Position numbers and translations under genes: made by a program | The notes under the pieces: model-generated | The model's database searches: none | What the model saw: the letters and a program-made list of their open reading frames with translations, nothing else | What the model was told of the DNA's origin: nothing | DNA from: Pseudo-nitzschia pungens | Taxonomy: Eukaryota; Bacillariophyta; Bacillariophyceae; Bacillariales; Bacillariaceae | NCBI GenBank assembly: GCA_037355855.1 | Contig: CM074768.1 | Location: 434,001-498,000 of the forward strand | DNA length: 64,000 nt | Reading direction: 5' to 3' | Part shown: in pieces, positions 53,658-63,900 of the stretch | Layout of the letters: each line of letters opens with the position of its first letter | How positions within the stretch are numbered: the stretch's first letter is position 1

Positions 53658-54540
53658 TTAAACTGAAAAAGAGGAATCATCATTGTGCGACCTCGGTGGT
53701 GGTGAGGGTGGTACAACATGACATTTTGTTGTCGACGTATCATGGGGAGGAGGAACACGATGATCTCCCCGGTAAAATTTGACTTTTGGAGTGGATCGAG
53801 AAGAAGTAGGAGGAGACAGCTTCGTAGACGACGAAACGGTAGACCGTTGATGTCGTCCTCGGTGTCCATTAAACAGTAGAACCGACGACATATTTCGATA
53901 CTTGCCCACCCAACCGGAAAAAATTGGAGACCAATGAGAGGCACAAAAAGGACAATTGACAGACCCGAGAAGAGATGTGTGAAAATGGTGAAATGAAGAG
54001 TAACACTTGTTACATAGGAACATCGGAGAATTGATAGTTGATTTTTCACAGTAAACACATGGTTTTCGAAGAAGAGAATTGCACATAGTAGACGTTTCAG
54101 TGTCAAGTAATCGTAGAGATTGATGTTTTTCGAGGCGACTCATGATTGTGAATGACGAAAGAGAGTATTCACCAGGGGAGAGTGAAAAGCCGACGTCGAT
54201 GAGCAAAAATAACACATGTTTACAGGTGGGAACAGGAGAAACTCCGGATTGAAAATCCGGACAAGAACAGATAATGGAAGACGTTGATATCACGACACTG
54301 TAGACGTTGCCGGTAGATCCCAAAACTTGAATGACAGAAGACGATGAGTTCACCCGATACGGTAAAATGTAAAAAATCTGTGTCTTAGCCAGCCACAACC
54401 GTCTCGACTGGACAAATATAGTGACTGGTAGGTGCGGTGGAAGATAAACAAAAAGAGATGTTTGAGATATCAAGGGAAATAAGGACAGCAAAAACAGAGT
54501 TGAACTTACCCCGTGACGGAGAATTGACCGAGGACATCAT
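53658..54540 (-). CDS. SWIM zinc-finger plus RING protein (ZSWIM2/MEX-like putative E3 ligase)
   Basis: Two exons, 54540-54510 and 54424-53658, spliced across an 85-bp intron (GTAAGT / CCAG), give 265 residues. After RRLWLAKTQIFYILPYR comes VLGSTGNVYSVVI and the SWIM finger C63-x-C65 ... C78-x-H80 (CSCPDF ... CKHVLFLLIDVGF). The RING-like domain follows: C133-x2-C136, C148-x2-C151, H156-H159 region, C168-x2-C171 (CPFC). A Ser/Pro/His-rich tail ends the protein. This SWIM-then-RING order and the LGSTGNVY phrase match the ZSWIM2/MEX type of ubiquitin ligase. In MULEs a SWIM motif is often part of the transposase; here it is separate and fused to RING. It may modify the transposase or host silencing factors (inference). 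Confidence 0.88.
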
Positions 54541-54856
54541 GGCATTGACATCATAGCGTTGTAATAATCTTATCGAAATTAATGGGCTAAGAGGGTAAGA
54601 GGGTAGCATTTTTTATGCAAAAGATGCAAACACAAAGAGGCAGACGCTGGAAAAATAAATAAAAACAATATGGTAATTAGGATAAAGACATAAATATTCG
54701 TGCCGGTTATTGAATACGACACCACAGTTAACATAAAGTTAAGCAATATTTTATGGCAGTTAACAGGACATAAGCAATGCCCAATGGAAAGTAATTCTGC
54801 TGACGAGTAGTATCGTAAATGTCCGATCGCAGGTATGCGTTCTATATTCGCCGAAT
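54541..54856. other. Right subterminal region of the MULE
   Basis: Noncoding, between the SWIM-RING start and the right TIR. It probably contains the promoter of that gene. No sequence element is recognised beyond the weak TIR extension. Confidence 0.45.
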
Positions 54857-54914
54857 TTTGTACCGAACTAAAGTAAAAATCAAATCCATTAGTACTATTT
54901 ACTGTTATAGGTCC
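54857..54914 (-). repeat. Right terminal inverted repeat of the MULE
   Basis: Exact reverse complement of 42128-42185, ending ...TTACTGTTATAGGTCC. Confidence 0.95.
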
Positions 54915-54925
54915 GAATTCGAATA
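54915..54925. repeat. Target-site duplication, right copy
   Basis: GAATTCGAATA, identical to 42117-42127. Removing the element and one copy would restore the pre-insertion locus. Confidence 0.95.
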
Positions 54926-55273
54926 CGGTACAAGTAGACGCATCACATCAGGATTTTTTAACCTATCGTAAATCACCTGCCGGTTTACGAATCGAATTTA
55001 CGAATCGAATCATCCGGGAAGAACATTGGATTTCGCCGACCGGTATACGGTAAGGTTAAACCTTACTTACCGTAATTAGTAATTAAGGCTTCCCCTCAGG
55101 GAAGCACGGTTGTAAAAATTGATTTTTTTAACAGGACTTGACACAAAGTGCGGTATGCGCGATTTTTGTTTCCAGTTCCGGAGGGCCCAGCATCACTTGA
55201 TTCTAAGGATTGAAGTACACACTGGATGACAATAATGCCAAGTCTTGTAAACCTTACTTCGTATACGATTGTA

Positions 55274-55384
55274 GATCCATCCTTAGTTGATGACAAGGTT
55301 GACACACTCCTGGACGAATATGAAGACATGATATGTAAAAGATGGTGCTGAATCTATCCTTAGTTGATGATAAGGTTGACACAC
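55274..55384. repeat. Direct repeat of ~34 bp, 77 bp apart
   Basis: Two copies of TCCTTAGTTGATGAYAAGGT followed by TGACACAC, with two or three mismatches, are separated by non-repetitive sequence. Confidence 0.8.
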
Positions 55385-55636
55385 ACTGTACCGGTACAGC
55401 TCAGTAGCTCGTCAGCTCCCAATCTTTTATTGATTCCTTTACACAGGACGACGACGATGACGACGACGAAAACGATCGCTCCGATCGGTTGATCGAGGCG
55501 TTCGGGTAAGGTTATGCCAGGAACGCACTTGAGCTTTGCGGGAGGGAGGGAGGGACTATCCCGAGTGTTGTCGTTGTCGGTGGTTGCCGCGTGTTATCGC
55601 GACGCCGGCAGCGCGGTGACGGCAGAGGGGTCGTTG

Positions 55637-55680
55637 CTCGTCTCGTCTCGTCTCGTCTCGTCTCGTCTCTTCTCGTCTCG
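55637..55680. repeat. Pentanucleotide array (CTCGT)n
   Basis: About eight tandem 5-bp copies, one interrupted, lie within 35 bp of the 3' end of the minus-strand gene at 55714. Confidence 0.88.
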
Positions 55681-55713
55681 AATGAATGAATGAATCAACC
55701 TTTGCTTTGATTC

Positions 55714-57018
55714 TCACAACAAGAGCAGAAGGCTTCCGGCAACCCAGCACCCCGCGCACCACCACAAAAGGTTTCTCGCGGAGAAGACCGTGGCGGCCAC
55801 CGCCAACCCCGGACGAGAACGACCGTTCGAGACCGGGAGCGAGAGCGAGATGCCCGAGGTCTGGAGGGAACGACGACGAAACCTTTTTCCCTCGTTTCGC
55901 GTTCGCGTTCGCAGCTCGCGCCGCTCGATGATTCCGAACTTGGCCCGGGTTTCGTCGTCCGCGAGCGAGAGCCAGTCGAATTTGATCTGGCCGGAGCCGT
56001 AGATGTAACCCGGCACCAGGTAAAACTCCGTTTGCAACATGGTGCTGAACACGCAGAAGTCTTCTCGGATGCACTCGTACTCCGTCAGTCCGTCTGGGGA
56101 GGCGACCCCGTCCTTCACCGAGTATTGCTTGGTGGTCACCAACTCGCTTCCGATGTAGCGCTCGCGGATCCAAAGAAATTCTTCGATGCCTTTCAGATAC
56201 AGACCTGTCGGTTTTTGCAACAACGCAAACGCAAACGCAAACGCGAACGCGCGCTCGCTCGTGAGGAAGAGAGAGGGTTGGTGACGACGACCACCTCACA
56301 GCGGAACAACAACCGCCTTGTGTTTGTGTTTTCGCGCTTGCTTACCTTCTTCGATAGCTATGGGGTTGAGTAAGGCACAGACGCAGATAATTTCCCCGGG
56401 TTTGAAACCTCCCTCTGGTACCTCGGTCCTTTCGTACGTGATCGGATCACACAAATATCCATCGGCGTCGAATCCTTCCCTCTCCGTCAGATTGCCTCGG
56501 TCCGGCGTTACCGCACTCTCTTTCGGTGCAACAGAGAAACCCATTAGCGCATTTGCTCTCAAGTTGAAATCTATGATAAGAATGGTTTCCAGTTCGTTGA
56601 TCAAAATCGCTCCACCGTCGCTTTCCGGTCCGGTCCAAAGCATGAAGTGGAGGCAGAACGTCATGTTGGCGGTAAAATCTACAAAGTCATAGCGAGTGAC
56701 GTTTGGATTCTTGCTCAGGATTCTCGGATCGATCCGGAAAGCGTGTTCGCCTCGATGGTTCAATGATTCGGAAAGGATGCCCTCGGTGAGACGGGGATAT
56801 TCGCAACTCTCGGTAAATATTTCGGCTCTGATGTTATCGCGGGTAATCGATTCGCTAACGCCATAGTCCATTACGATGGTATTGTTCTCGCTGATGAGGG
56901 AGACGTGTGGCAGTTCTATCTTCCAGTGTTCGTAGAGACCGGAACCAGCCGCTGCTGTTCGGATGGATATAGCAAATCCGATGGATAGTAAAACGACAAA
57001 AGAAAAGAATTGCTTCAT
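55714..57018 (-). CDS. Secreted or surface-anchored protein of unknown function, two exons
   Basis: Exons 57018-56346 and 56204-55714, joined across a 141-bp intron (GTAAGC / GACAG), give 387 residues. The signal peptide is MKQFFSFVVLLSIGFAISI. The ectodomain has N-glycosylation sites (NNT, NVT, NMT) and an FCLHFMLW ... INELETILIIDFNL pattern. I associate that pattern with a family of diatom surface proteins having paired Cys and a short tandem fold (recollection, not tested). Exon 2 gives WIRERYIGSELVTTKQYSV and IREDFCVFSTMLQTEFYLVPGYIYG. The last part becomes basic (RRELRTRTRNEGKRFRRR) and ends with a hydrophobic stretch (LLWWCAGCWVAGSLLLLL), consistent with a C-terminal anchor. The basic stretch could instead mark a missed third exon, so the C-terminus is less certain. 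Confidence 0.75.
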
Positions 57019-58610
57019 GGTTGTTGCGCAAGAGCCAAGTCTATTATTATTTGTGATTTGAAACATCGAAAGTTAGAGCATGGAAGATTTCATCGGATAT
57101 GCTTTTCAGTACAGTGCAGCAGGCAATGAAAAATTCCACTAACCGAGATACAACTACCGGTAACCTTACTTGAAGAGACCCGTAAATCTCTTTTGATATT
57201 ATTTGATTATTATTATGTGAGATGGGAATCGGAAAAGGTGAATAGACAAACCTCTGAAACAGATACCGGTAGGATTGAAGGCCTTCTCATTTTTCATATT
57301 CGCTCCGATCGTTTTTTCAATTATTTAACGATAATACACAAAGTAATGACTTTGCAATGATTGCAAAGTGTTCTTGTTGATCAGTTAAAAATAAAGCGAA
57401 AATATAAATACCCACTTTTCAGTTGAATACAATTAGTGAAGTTGATATACGTTAACAACGATTGTACCGTAGGCTTGTTCTTTTAAATTTACAAGAGTTC
57501 TAGACAGAAAAAATATAGTACGTATTACTGCATGACGAAGATTTAAGACTACGTACCGGTACTCATCCTCGTTAATTACGAAGTAAGCCTTACCTTACGG
57601 TATCTAGACAAAGAATACGATTGGTGAAGACAAAAATTGGATTTTTATCTCATTGTTTGACGTACACGTATCATACTTAATATTCTAGATTGCCAAGAAC
57701 AATGAACATAATGTAAGCATGGCAATGCAGAAAAAGACACATCCGATTCCTCTAGGCCCAAATAGTAGTATTCAAAATTCTCGATTCTAAATTTCATGCC
57801 GTAATTAGGAAACTCAACGTAACCTTACCATGCATGCCTTACCGGTAGTCCTACTGTACCAGTAAATCTTACTTCTACGAACGTGTTCAATCAAACGCTG
57901 CAATTTACAAGTAGATTTTTTGAGACATACCGTATCCATTGCTTTCATTCCTTCCTTTCCCCCGGTTTGGCGAACCTCTGTGTCAGAGAAAGAATGTGCA
58001 GAGGAAGAATATTTCAATCACTAGTTCGTCATACTCAGGACTGACGGATGCGATGCTCAAAATGCCATGCCCTCCCATCCTGGATGACGAACGATGAGGG
58101 ACGCTGACGAATGGACGAAGAACGACCGACGAAGAGTTGGTTATATAAGTACGATACAAAAAATGAAGGGGTGGTGACTCCAAGAATTTAGCTGCAAAAC
58201 CGCTAGCCATGGGTGTACCAGTTGTACCTATAGTAACTTACGAGTTGTGTGTGTTGGCGAGCAAGCACCTCCCGTCAACCGCAAACCCAACGTGAGTTTA
58301 GTATTATTGCCTCATAGGAAGAGCAACACAACGGAACGGTATTATTCTTGTTGCACGAAAGACACAACATCAACAGCGAAACATATCGCAGCTCCGTCGG
58401 GCCTAGTCTAGTGAAGACCAACATTGAACATTGGAATCGCATCTCCCTTATCCTTCGGATTTAGTAGCAGCACCAATTGTGACTAAACGTACAGCAGTGT
58501 TGTTAACGTACAGCAGTGTTGTTCCCATTCCACTTCTTTTGCCTCCGACTCTACACAATCCACGAATCATCATCTTCCAAGAACGGAGACTTTGGACACC
58601 ATTGCATAAC
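57019..58610. other. Divergent intergenic region
   Basis: It separates the minus-strand surface protein (57018) from plus-strand PEX22 (58611), so both promoters should lie here. It is AT-rich, with GTAAGGTTAC / TACCGGTA words at about 57157-57175, 57555-57600 and 57820-57875. No exon is recognised, although an open frame extends upstream of the PEX22 ATG to 58431. Confidence 0.5.
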
Positions 58611-59105
58611 ATGGACGCAGCCAGCATGGACTCGGGCCCAGAAGAGGAGACCGTCTTTAGTGTTTCCACCCTCCTGTTTGCCCTCGTCACCCTCGCTGTC
58701 TACGTGCTCTTTTTGAAGCCGACGACGGCTCCCGCGAATGCCAACAACAACAACAACTCAAACAATGCGAACGCAAACACCCACCGGCAGGGATCCCAGT
58801 CCCAGCAAAACCGCCACCAGCGGGTCCTCGCCGCGCGCCGGCAGCAACAACAGCAACAACGAACCCCGCAACCCGCCGTGGCACGTTCCCGCCGGGTTCC
58901 GCTCTCCGAGAATGCCCTCGAAATCCTGAATCGGTGCCGATCGCTTCCGCCGCACGTGGCGTCCGATTCAAATTCGAATTCGAATGCGAATGCTTCGATT
59001 TCCAATTCCGCTCCGGGTGGCTTTACGATGCTGTCGGAAAACGGCCTTGTTTCGCACTCGCTCACCCGAGCGGCCAGCGCCAACGCGAGCACGAGTAACG
59101 CTGGT

Positions 59106-59136
<31 letters not shown>

Positions 59137-59840
59137 TGCCAAACAAAGCTTCCGCCCAGCGCAAGGAGCGCGCCAAGATTCTCTGTCGGCTCTGCTCCGC
59201 GGCGTCCGAATCGGACGATGCCGCTTCGAATGGAGCCAGGGGGAAAGCGACGACAACGACAACGACAGGGAGCACGAATACGAGCACGAGTTCGAGTTCC
59301 GCTGCCGGCCTCCCGCAGTGGTCGGTTCCGGCCAAGGGATCGGTGCTGGTGCTGGGAGTCTCCGAAGCCGGGCACCTGCGGCCGGGACCCCAGCGATCGG
59401 CCATTGTCCGCACCATCCAGGGCCTGGCGACGCACTATTCCATTCTGGTCATTGTGTCGGTGGAAGATCCGAGCAGCAGTAACAGCAACAGCGCCACCTC
59501 CACCGGCGACTATGCGGAAACCCAGACCCTCCACGAGCGCGCGGTCCGGACGCTGCGGGGTGGTAGCGAGGATCCGGACATTTCCGAAGGGGTCCTGCCC
59601 TCACACCGGGTCCTGTTGTCGGGACCCTCCGCTCTGGGACGGGTGGCTCTGGTGCGGCAGGTCTCGTCCAACGTTGGTCTGACGGTGGACTTTGATCCCG
59701 AGGTCAAGACGCAGCTGCAGCGCTTTGGATACGAGGTGGCACTGGTCAACGACTGGGAAGCCCTTCTTCCACCCCCGGAAGAAGCAGCATCAGCACCAGA
59801 ATCAGCACCAGCAGCACCAGCAACATCTTCGTCGTCATAG
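58611..59840 (+). CDS. PEX22: Peroxisome biogenesis factor 22 (PEX22-like)
   Basis: The ATG at 58611 gives 409 residues. An earlier in-frame ATG at 58431 would add 60 residues that place the membrane helix away from the N-terminus. Residues about 15-36 form one transmembrane helix (VFSVSTLLFALVTLAVYVLFL), as in PEX22. An Asn/Gln/Ser-rich linker follows. The soluble domain has SVLVLGVSEAGHLRP, then HRVLLSGPSALGRVALVRQ ... DFDPEVKTQLQRFGYEV. That is the most conserved part of plant and stramenopile PEX22, which I recognise from the HRVLFCET/GRVPFVRQL ... LTQLARF pattern. PEX22 anchors the ubiquitin-conjugating enzyme PEX4 to the peroxisome so that PEX5 can be recycled. Low-complexity expansions make it longer than the yeast protein. 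Confidence 0.87.
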
Positions 59841-60672
59841 CACCGCAGCAAAACAGAACACGAGACAAGCACACAAAAGTGCAGAGCTTTGCATGACGAG
59901 CATTCGTTGCGAGCTATTATCGATTTGTGGACCGCTGCTCGCTGTTTTTTTCATGCCATGCCATGCCATGCCATGCGATGCCATGATCCGGCAGTGATGA
60001 CCAAGTGTACGTCTCGGCCGCAAAACAATGTTTTATTCAAATAATAATAATACTGTCGACAATCCAATCCAATATAACCCAATCCAATATAATCCAATCC
60101 AATTCGCAGTTTGGAGGTGATTCGAACAGGGAATGTATGTTCCGGAATCCACGCATGCTGTAGAAAGAAAGAAACAAACAACAACGCACAAACTTGCTAG
60201 CCGAGTCGAGTGGATCCGAATCCATTTCCGTCCGAAACCGCCTTGCAGCAGTGCGCAGACGAATGAAAGGAATCCGCAGTTTTCTTACCATTATTTTATT
60301 GGAATTGGTTTGCTTTAGTTTGGAAAATGTTTACGTGTACACGGAAGTCACAATGAGTTTTTGGAATTCATTGTTTTCGAGGCACGGCAATCACTCTGCG
60401 TTTGTGTTTGTGTTTGCGTTTGCATTATTACTTGTATAAATACCAGTACGTGTACTACACAGACGCTATAGTCATTTTTTGTGTTTTGACTCGGGTTGAA
60501 GGTACAAGTAAGGTTACTGTATTGCTCTCGAAACTATATCGATCGATCGGTTTGTGCTCCGTCCGCAGAGTGAATGAATCCATCCATCCATCGCACTGGA
60601 CGGACAGACAAAAGGATGGATGGATGGATGAATGAACGGAGGAATGGATAGCAGCTCCCCTTGGGAGCAGAC
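59841..60672. other. Convergent intergenic region
   Basis: Lies between the 3' ends of PEX22 and the PLC-X gene. It holds (CCATG)n at 59952-59986, (AATCC)n at 60058-60106 and ATCC/GGAT runs at 60580-60630. No gene. Confidence 0.55.
59952..59986. repeat. Pentanucleotide array (CATGC)n
   Basis: About six tandem copies lie 110 bp after the PEX22 stop codon. A second, irregular (AATCC)n array follows at 60058-60106. Confidence 0.85.
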
Positions 60673-62785
60673 TCATTCGTCCTGCTCTTCCAGGAACCCG
60701 AATCGAAAGTCTCCCCCGTCGTCTCCCCGTTTCTCCCCCCGGTCTCGCTCGGACACCCGCTCCCACGTCAGGATCGAACCGCCGTAGCCGGGGTCGAATC
60801 TTCCGCTGTTGCTGCTGTTGCTGTCCCCGTCAATGGTCGGCATCACCACCTCTCTGTGTTCCCGGGCCATGCCGTGGTTGTGCTCGTTCAGCAACACTAC
60901 CGAGCTCGCGTCCAGAGACGGCAGCACGAGGGAAAAGAGCCCGTTCGTCCCGTTCCATTGGGCACGGTACAGCAGCGTCAATGTCAGTGACAGGGGCAGT
61001 GACAGTGGCACCGTCGCTGTGAGTCTCGTTCCCGATGAATCCTCCATGGTCATTACGGGCGTGCTTTTGTCACCGCCGCCGCCGCCATCGCCGTCCCCTT
61101 TCTCGTTTCGCTCCAGCAGATCGGGTCCGACGTGCAGGAACAAGCACGACTTTCGCAAGACTCTCGATCGGACCTGGTCAGTGACGCGGACGGTAAAACG
61201 ATTGTCCCCACTTTCGGGTTTGCTCGATAGGGTCGCCAGCAGGATTTCCAGGGATTCGACCCCGTTGAGACCCACCAGCATCCCCACAATGGCCGGAGCC
61301 AGATCGACGAAGTCCAGCGAGACAATGTTCCAGGGCTCGCGTTCCGGGCTCGTCGCTCGATCCACCCAGAACTCGTGCAGGAGGGGCATGGCCGTGGCGC
61401 CAACGGTTCGTCCCTTTCGTGGTCGTGGCCGGTACAATCCGTTGTTGGCAAGGTGGACGGGCTGGAGGGAGGACCTGCCCAGGAGGAGCCTCGTGACGTC
61501 TCGCGGACCACTGATTCCCGGGGTCAGAACGAATTGGTTGTTGAGGAGCGGCCAATGCTTTCTGCGGGGATCTCGAACCTCGTCGAGATTTCCTCGTAGC
61601 AGTTGTTCCGGGTCCCGGGTGTCGCTGGGATTGGCCACCGGCGAGAGATCACACAAAAAAAAACAACGAGAGAATGAATCGAATCGAATCACGTGAGAAC
61701 CCAAAGCCCGTGAAAGCTTCTACTACAAGGTTCCTATCAGCTGTCCCCCGGTTCTACATCCCCAACTACTCGTTTCTACGGAAGCCGGGGGACAGCTGAT
61801 AGGAATTCCGTAGTATTCCATTTCGCAGAACGATTCCAGACCCAATCCGTCTTGTCTGCCTCACAATTCAATGCGGATCGCTTGGATCTGCCCCGGAACA
61901 GGCAGGTAGGCACACGCTTACAACTACTCACTGCCACTTGTCCCGAAGGAATCGCTTGACCGGGAAACAATGGTAGCGCTCCACGACATGCGATTCGCCG
62001 AGGACCTCGCCATCGATTTCGAGCCCCTCGTAGAACCGGTCCTGGAGGAGGACGCAGACCCTCTGGTCGGTGGCGACCAGATCCCCCAGGGCCGTCTCCC
62101 GCAGGTCCCTCCTCGCTTCGGAGACCGACGACGATCCCTTGCCGAACAGCAGGTCTCCCAAGACGGAATAAATGGCATCGAGGACCATTTTCTTTACGGC
62201 GTTTCCGAAGGGACGCCCGTGCTCCGGAGTCACCATGAGAATCAAACATTCTCCCCGAAAATCGTCGCAAAACGCGCGAATCTCCGCCAGGACCGGCCAA
62301 AACAATCCTCCCGCAAGGCATCCGTGGTATATGCGGACTTTGTCGTTGACGTGGTCTCTGCCGGCCTTGGGATCCGACGCAACGCGCAGGTCCAGAAAGC
62401 GAATCCCCCGCATGAGCTGCTCGCCGACCGAGGTTGTCTGGGTGATTCCGACGGCGGCGAACAAGCTGCTCGATGGAATGGTACAGGTTGCCGCATCGTG
62501 GGAACCCGGAAGGACGAGGTTTCCCAGTGTCGGGGCAGCACGCTTTGTGGTGGAAGAATCAGTATCAGTATCAGTATCAGTATCAGTATCAGTAGAAGCA
62601 GCGAATGCATATCGTGCCGCGAGTGCCTCCATCCAGTTGGCGTAGGGAAAGGCTGTCAGAGACGAACGGTCGTGAAGCGCTGGCAGGTCAAGGATGGCGG
62701 GGACTCTGGGGATGCCAAAGCAACCACTGGCCACCTGGCAACAGTTCACGGCTAGCGATGCATTTGGGCACGTTCGAGTAGTCAT
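60673..62785 (-). CDS. PI-PLC X-domain-containing protein, two exons
   Basis: Exons 62785-61932 and 61624-60673, joined across a 307-bp intron (GTGAGT / CCCAG), give 601 residues. The split codon restores KWHDTRDPEQLL across the junction. The X-domain shows both catalytic His: H96 in LVLPGSHDAAT and H154 in RIYHGC, with QLMRGIRFLDLRV between them. LAEIRAFCDDFRGECLILMVTPEHG, the later YHCFPVKRFLRDKW and LLNNQFVLTP also match PLCXD proteins. There is no PH, EF-hand, Y or C2 domain, so it is not a classical eukaryotic PLC. A (GATACT)n tract encodes Thr-Asp repeats near residue 65-76. The start has no clear signal peptide. The intron contains the 95-bp hairpin element at 61721-61815. Confidence 0.88.
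61721..61815. mobile_element. Short hairpin (MITE-like) element, copy 2, in an intron
   Basis: Arms of about 31 bp with CCTATCAGCTGTCCCCCGG pair across a loop of about 33 bp whose reverse complement matches the loop of the copy at 24024-24124. It lies wholly within the PLC-X intron, away from both splice sites. Confidence 0.9.
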
Positions 62786-63516
62786 CGAGCCTCGAAGGAC
62801 GTCCCGGAGAGGAGCTGAAGTTCTGTATACTCGTTGCAAATGGCAGATGGTAGATCCGATGGAGACGATGCCTTGCTTTATTGCTATTCGCTGTTTGTTT
62901 GGAATGACAACGCTCGATCGGGATCGCTATGAAGAATATCTTTTATCATCGATTGCTTGCAATGTGAAATAGAATGGTTCATTAGATGGATCCATGTTCA
63001 CGGTGGACACGGTCCAGTTCAGTTTGACGCGAGACTCCTGTGCGAGACACGATCATGATTTTTGTGGAACACGGGAGGCATGATATTATTATTGTCATTC
63101 ACTTGTGGAAGGAGGGAAGAAAGTCACGGAGGAATTACTTCTACTGTACTTTTGAGGATGTGAAAGGATTCGATCGTTCGGGACTTCACAATAAGCCCAA
63201 ACCGTCACATAACCGCGTCACATAACGGCGTCACATAACCGCGTCACATAACCGCATAGTATCCTCTCAAAAAAGAACGGGTGTCAAACCCCAATTGAAC
63301 GAATTCTATGAACAACATCTTTTTCGTTGATTGAACTCCACCAAACAAGAAGCACACAGATACGTACTAGGGGACTGAAGAATACCTGTATGACTACCTA
63401 CCGGTACGACTCTTGCAATACAAGCTTTTATCTCAGAGTAAGCGGTGGTATCTGCAGTGGTCCTACTCTCAAAAAAGTAGTTGTAACGGTATGCAAAATA
63501 AAAAGAATAGCAGGTG
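62786..63516. other. Intergenic spacer
   Basis: Upstream flank of the PLC-X gene and region 3' of the tRNA-Tyr gene. A 13-bp tandem repeat (GCGTCACATAACC, about four copies) lies at 63200-63256. No coding gene is seen. Confidence 0.5.
63200..63256. repeat. 13-bp tandem repeat (GCGTCACATAACC)n
   Basis: Four copies, the second with one substitution (CGGC for CCGC) at the junction. Confidence 0.88.
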
Positions 63517-63602
63517 TCTCGCAAACCGGAATCGAACCAGTGACCGATGGATATCTTTAGACTTTCTACAGTCCACCGCTCTGCCAACTGAGCTATTGCG
63601 AG
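63517..63602 (-). tRNA. trnY-GUA: tRNA-Tyr (anticodon GTA) with 13-nt intron
   Basis: Acceptor CTCGCAA/TTGCGAG, D arm GCTC/GAGC with AGTTGG, and anticodon stem GTGGA/TCCAT (one G-U). The loop reads C-T-G-T-A-G, then a 13-nt intron (AAAGTCTAAAGAT), then A. The T stem ACTGG/CCGGT has loop TTCGATT; discriminator A. The intron is at the canonical 37/38 position used by nuclear tRNA-Tyr genes. Total 86 nt; CCA is not encoded. Confidence 0.94.
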
Positions 63603-63900
63603 ATGTCCTTGCTGCTAACATCGTCAGAAAATGACGTCTAAGAAAATCGGCACATAGAGTTAATTCACCTGATAGGACAAAGTAGAGATTAAGTTTACCG
63701 GTAACTTACCGTGTGTCACCTTGGTGCTGATTATCGGACGATTTTAATAGGATCGAACTACGTACAATTCCTTCACTTTCCATCCCATGTTCTTATAACA
63801 ATTACCATGGAGTTTTATTCGCCCAATTAACATGGCTGGCGTGTACGAAGAAGTGTCATTTTGTCGTCGTTTTTTCCATCATCGGGATTATTCCCCTCGG
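63603..63900. other. Short intergenic spacer
   Basis: Lies between the tRNA-Tyr 5' end and the stop of the gene at the right edge. No feature is recognised. Confidence 0.4.

Larger units (their letters stand above)
42128..54914 (+). mobile_element. 12.8-kb multi-gene Mutator-like element (MULE)
   Basis: The element is bounded by 58-bp perfect inverted repeats (start GGACCTATAACAGTAAATAG) and a perfect 11-bp target duplication. Inside are six ORFs: transposase (42596-45814, plus), Ulp1-type protease (45811-48021, plus), a basic protein (48092-48610, minus), a Cys/Trp-motif protein (49319-50368, minus), a Cys-rich repeat protein (50953-53391, plus) and a spliced SWIM-RING protein (53658-54540, minus). 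ORF composition is visibly more AT-rich than in the host genes on either side. All large ORFs are open and the Ulp1 catalytic residues are intact, so the copy looks young and possibly active. Mutator-like elements carrying Ulp1 are known from plants. Carrying a RING protein and several other genes as well is unusual. Confidence 0.95.
54926..55713. other. Intergenic spacer
   Basis: Contains a direct repeat (55274-55307 and 55351-55384, ATCCTTAGTTGATGAYAAGG core), GTAAGGTTAAACC words near 55050, and (CTCGT)n at 55637-55680. No gene is seen. Confidence 0.5.

Noticed and set aside
58431..58610. Extended N-terminus of PEX22 from the upstream ATG
   Set aside because: It would move the membrane anchor about 60 residues in, unlike the family, and the added residues have no leader features.
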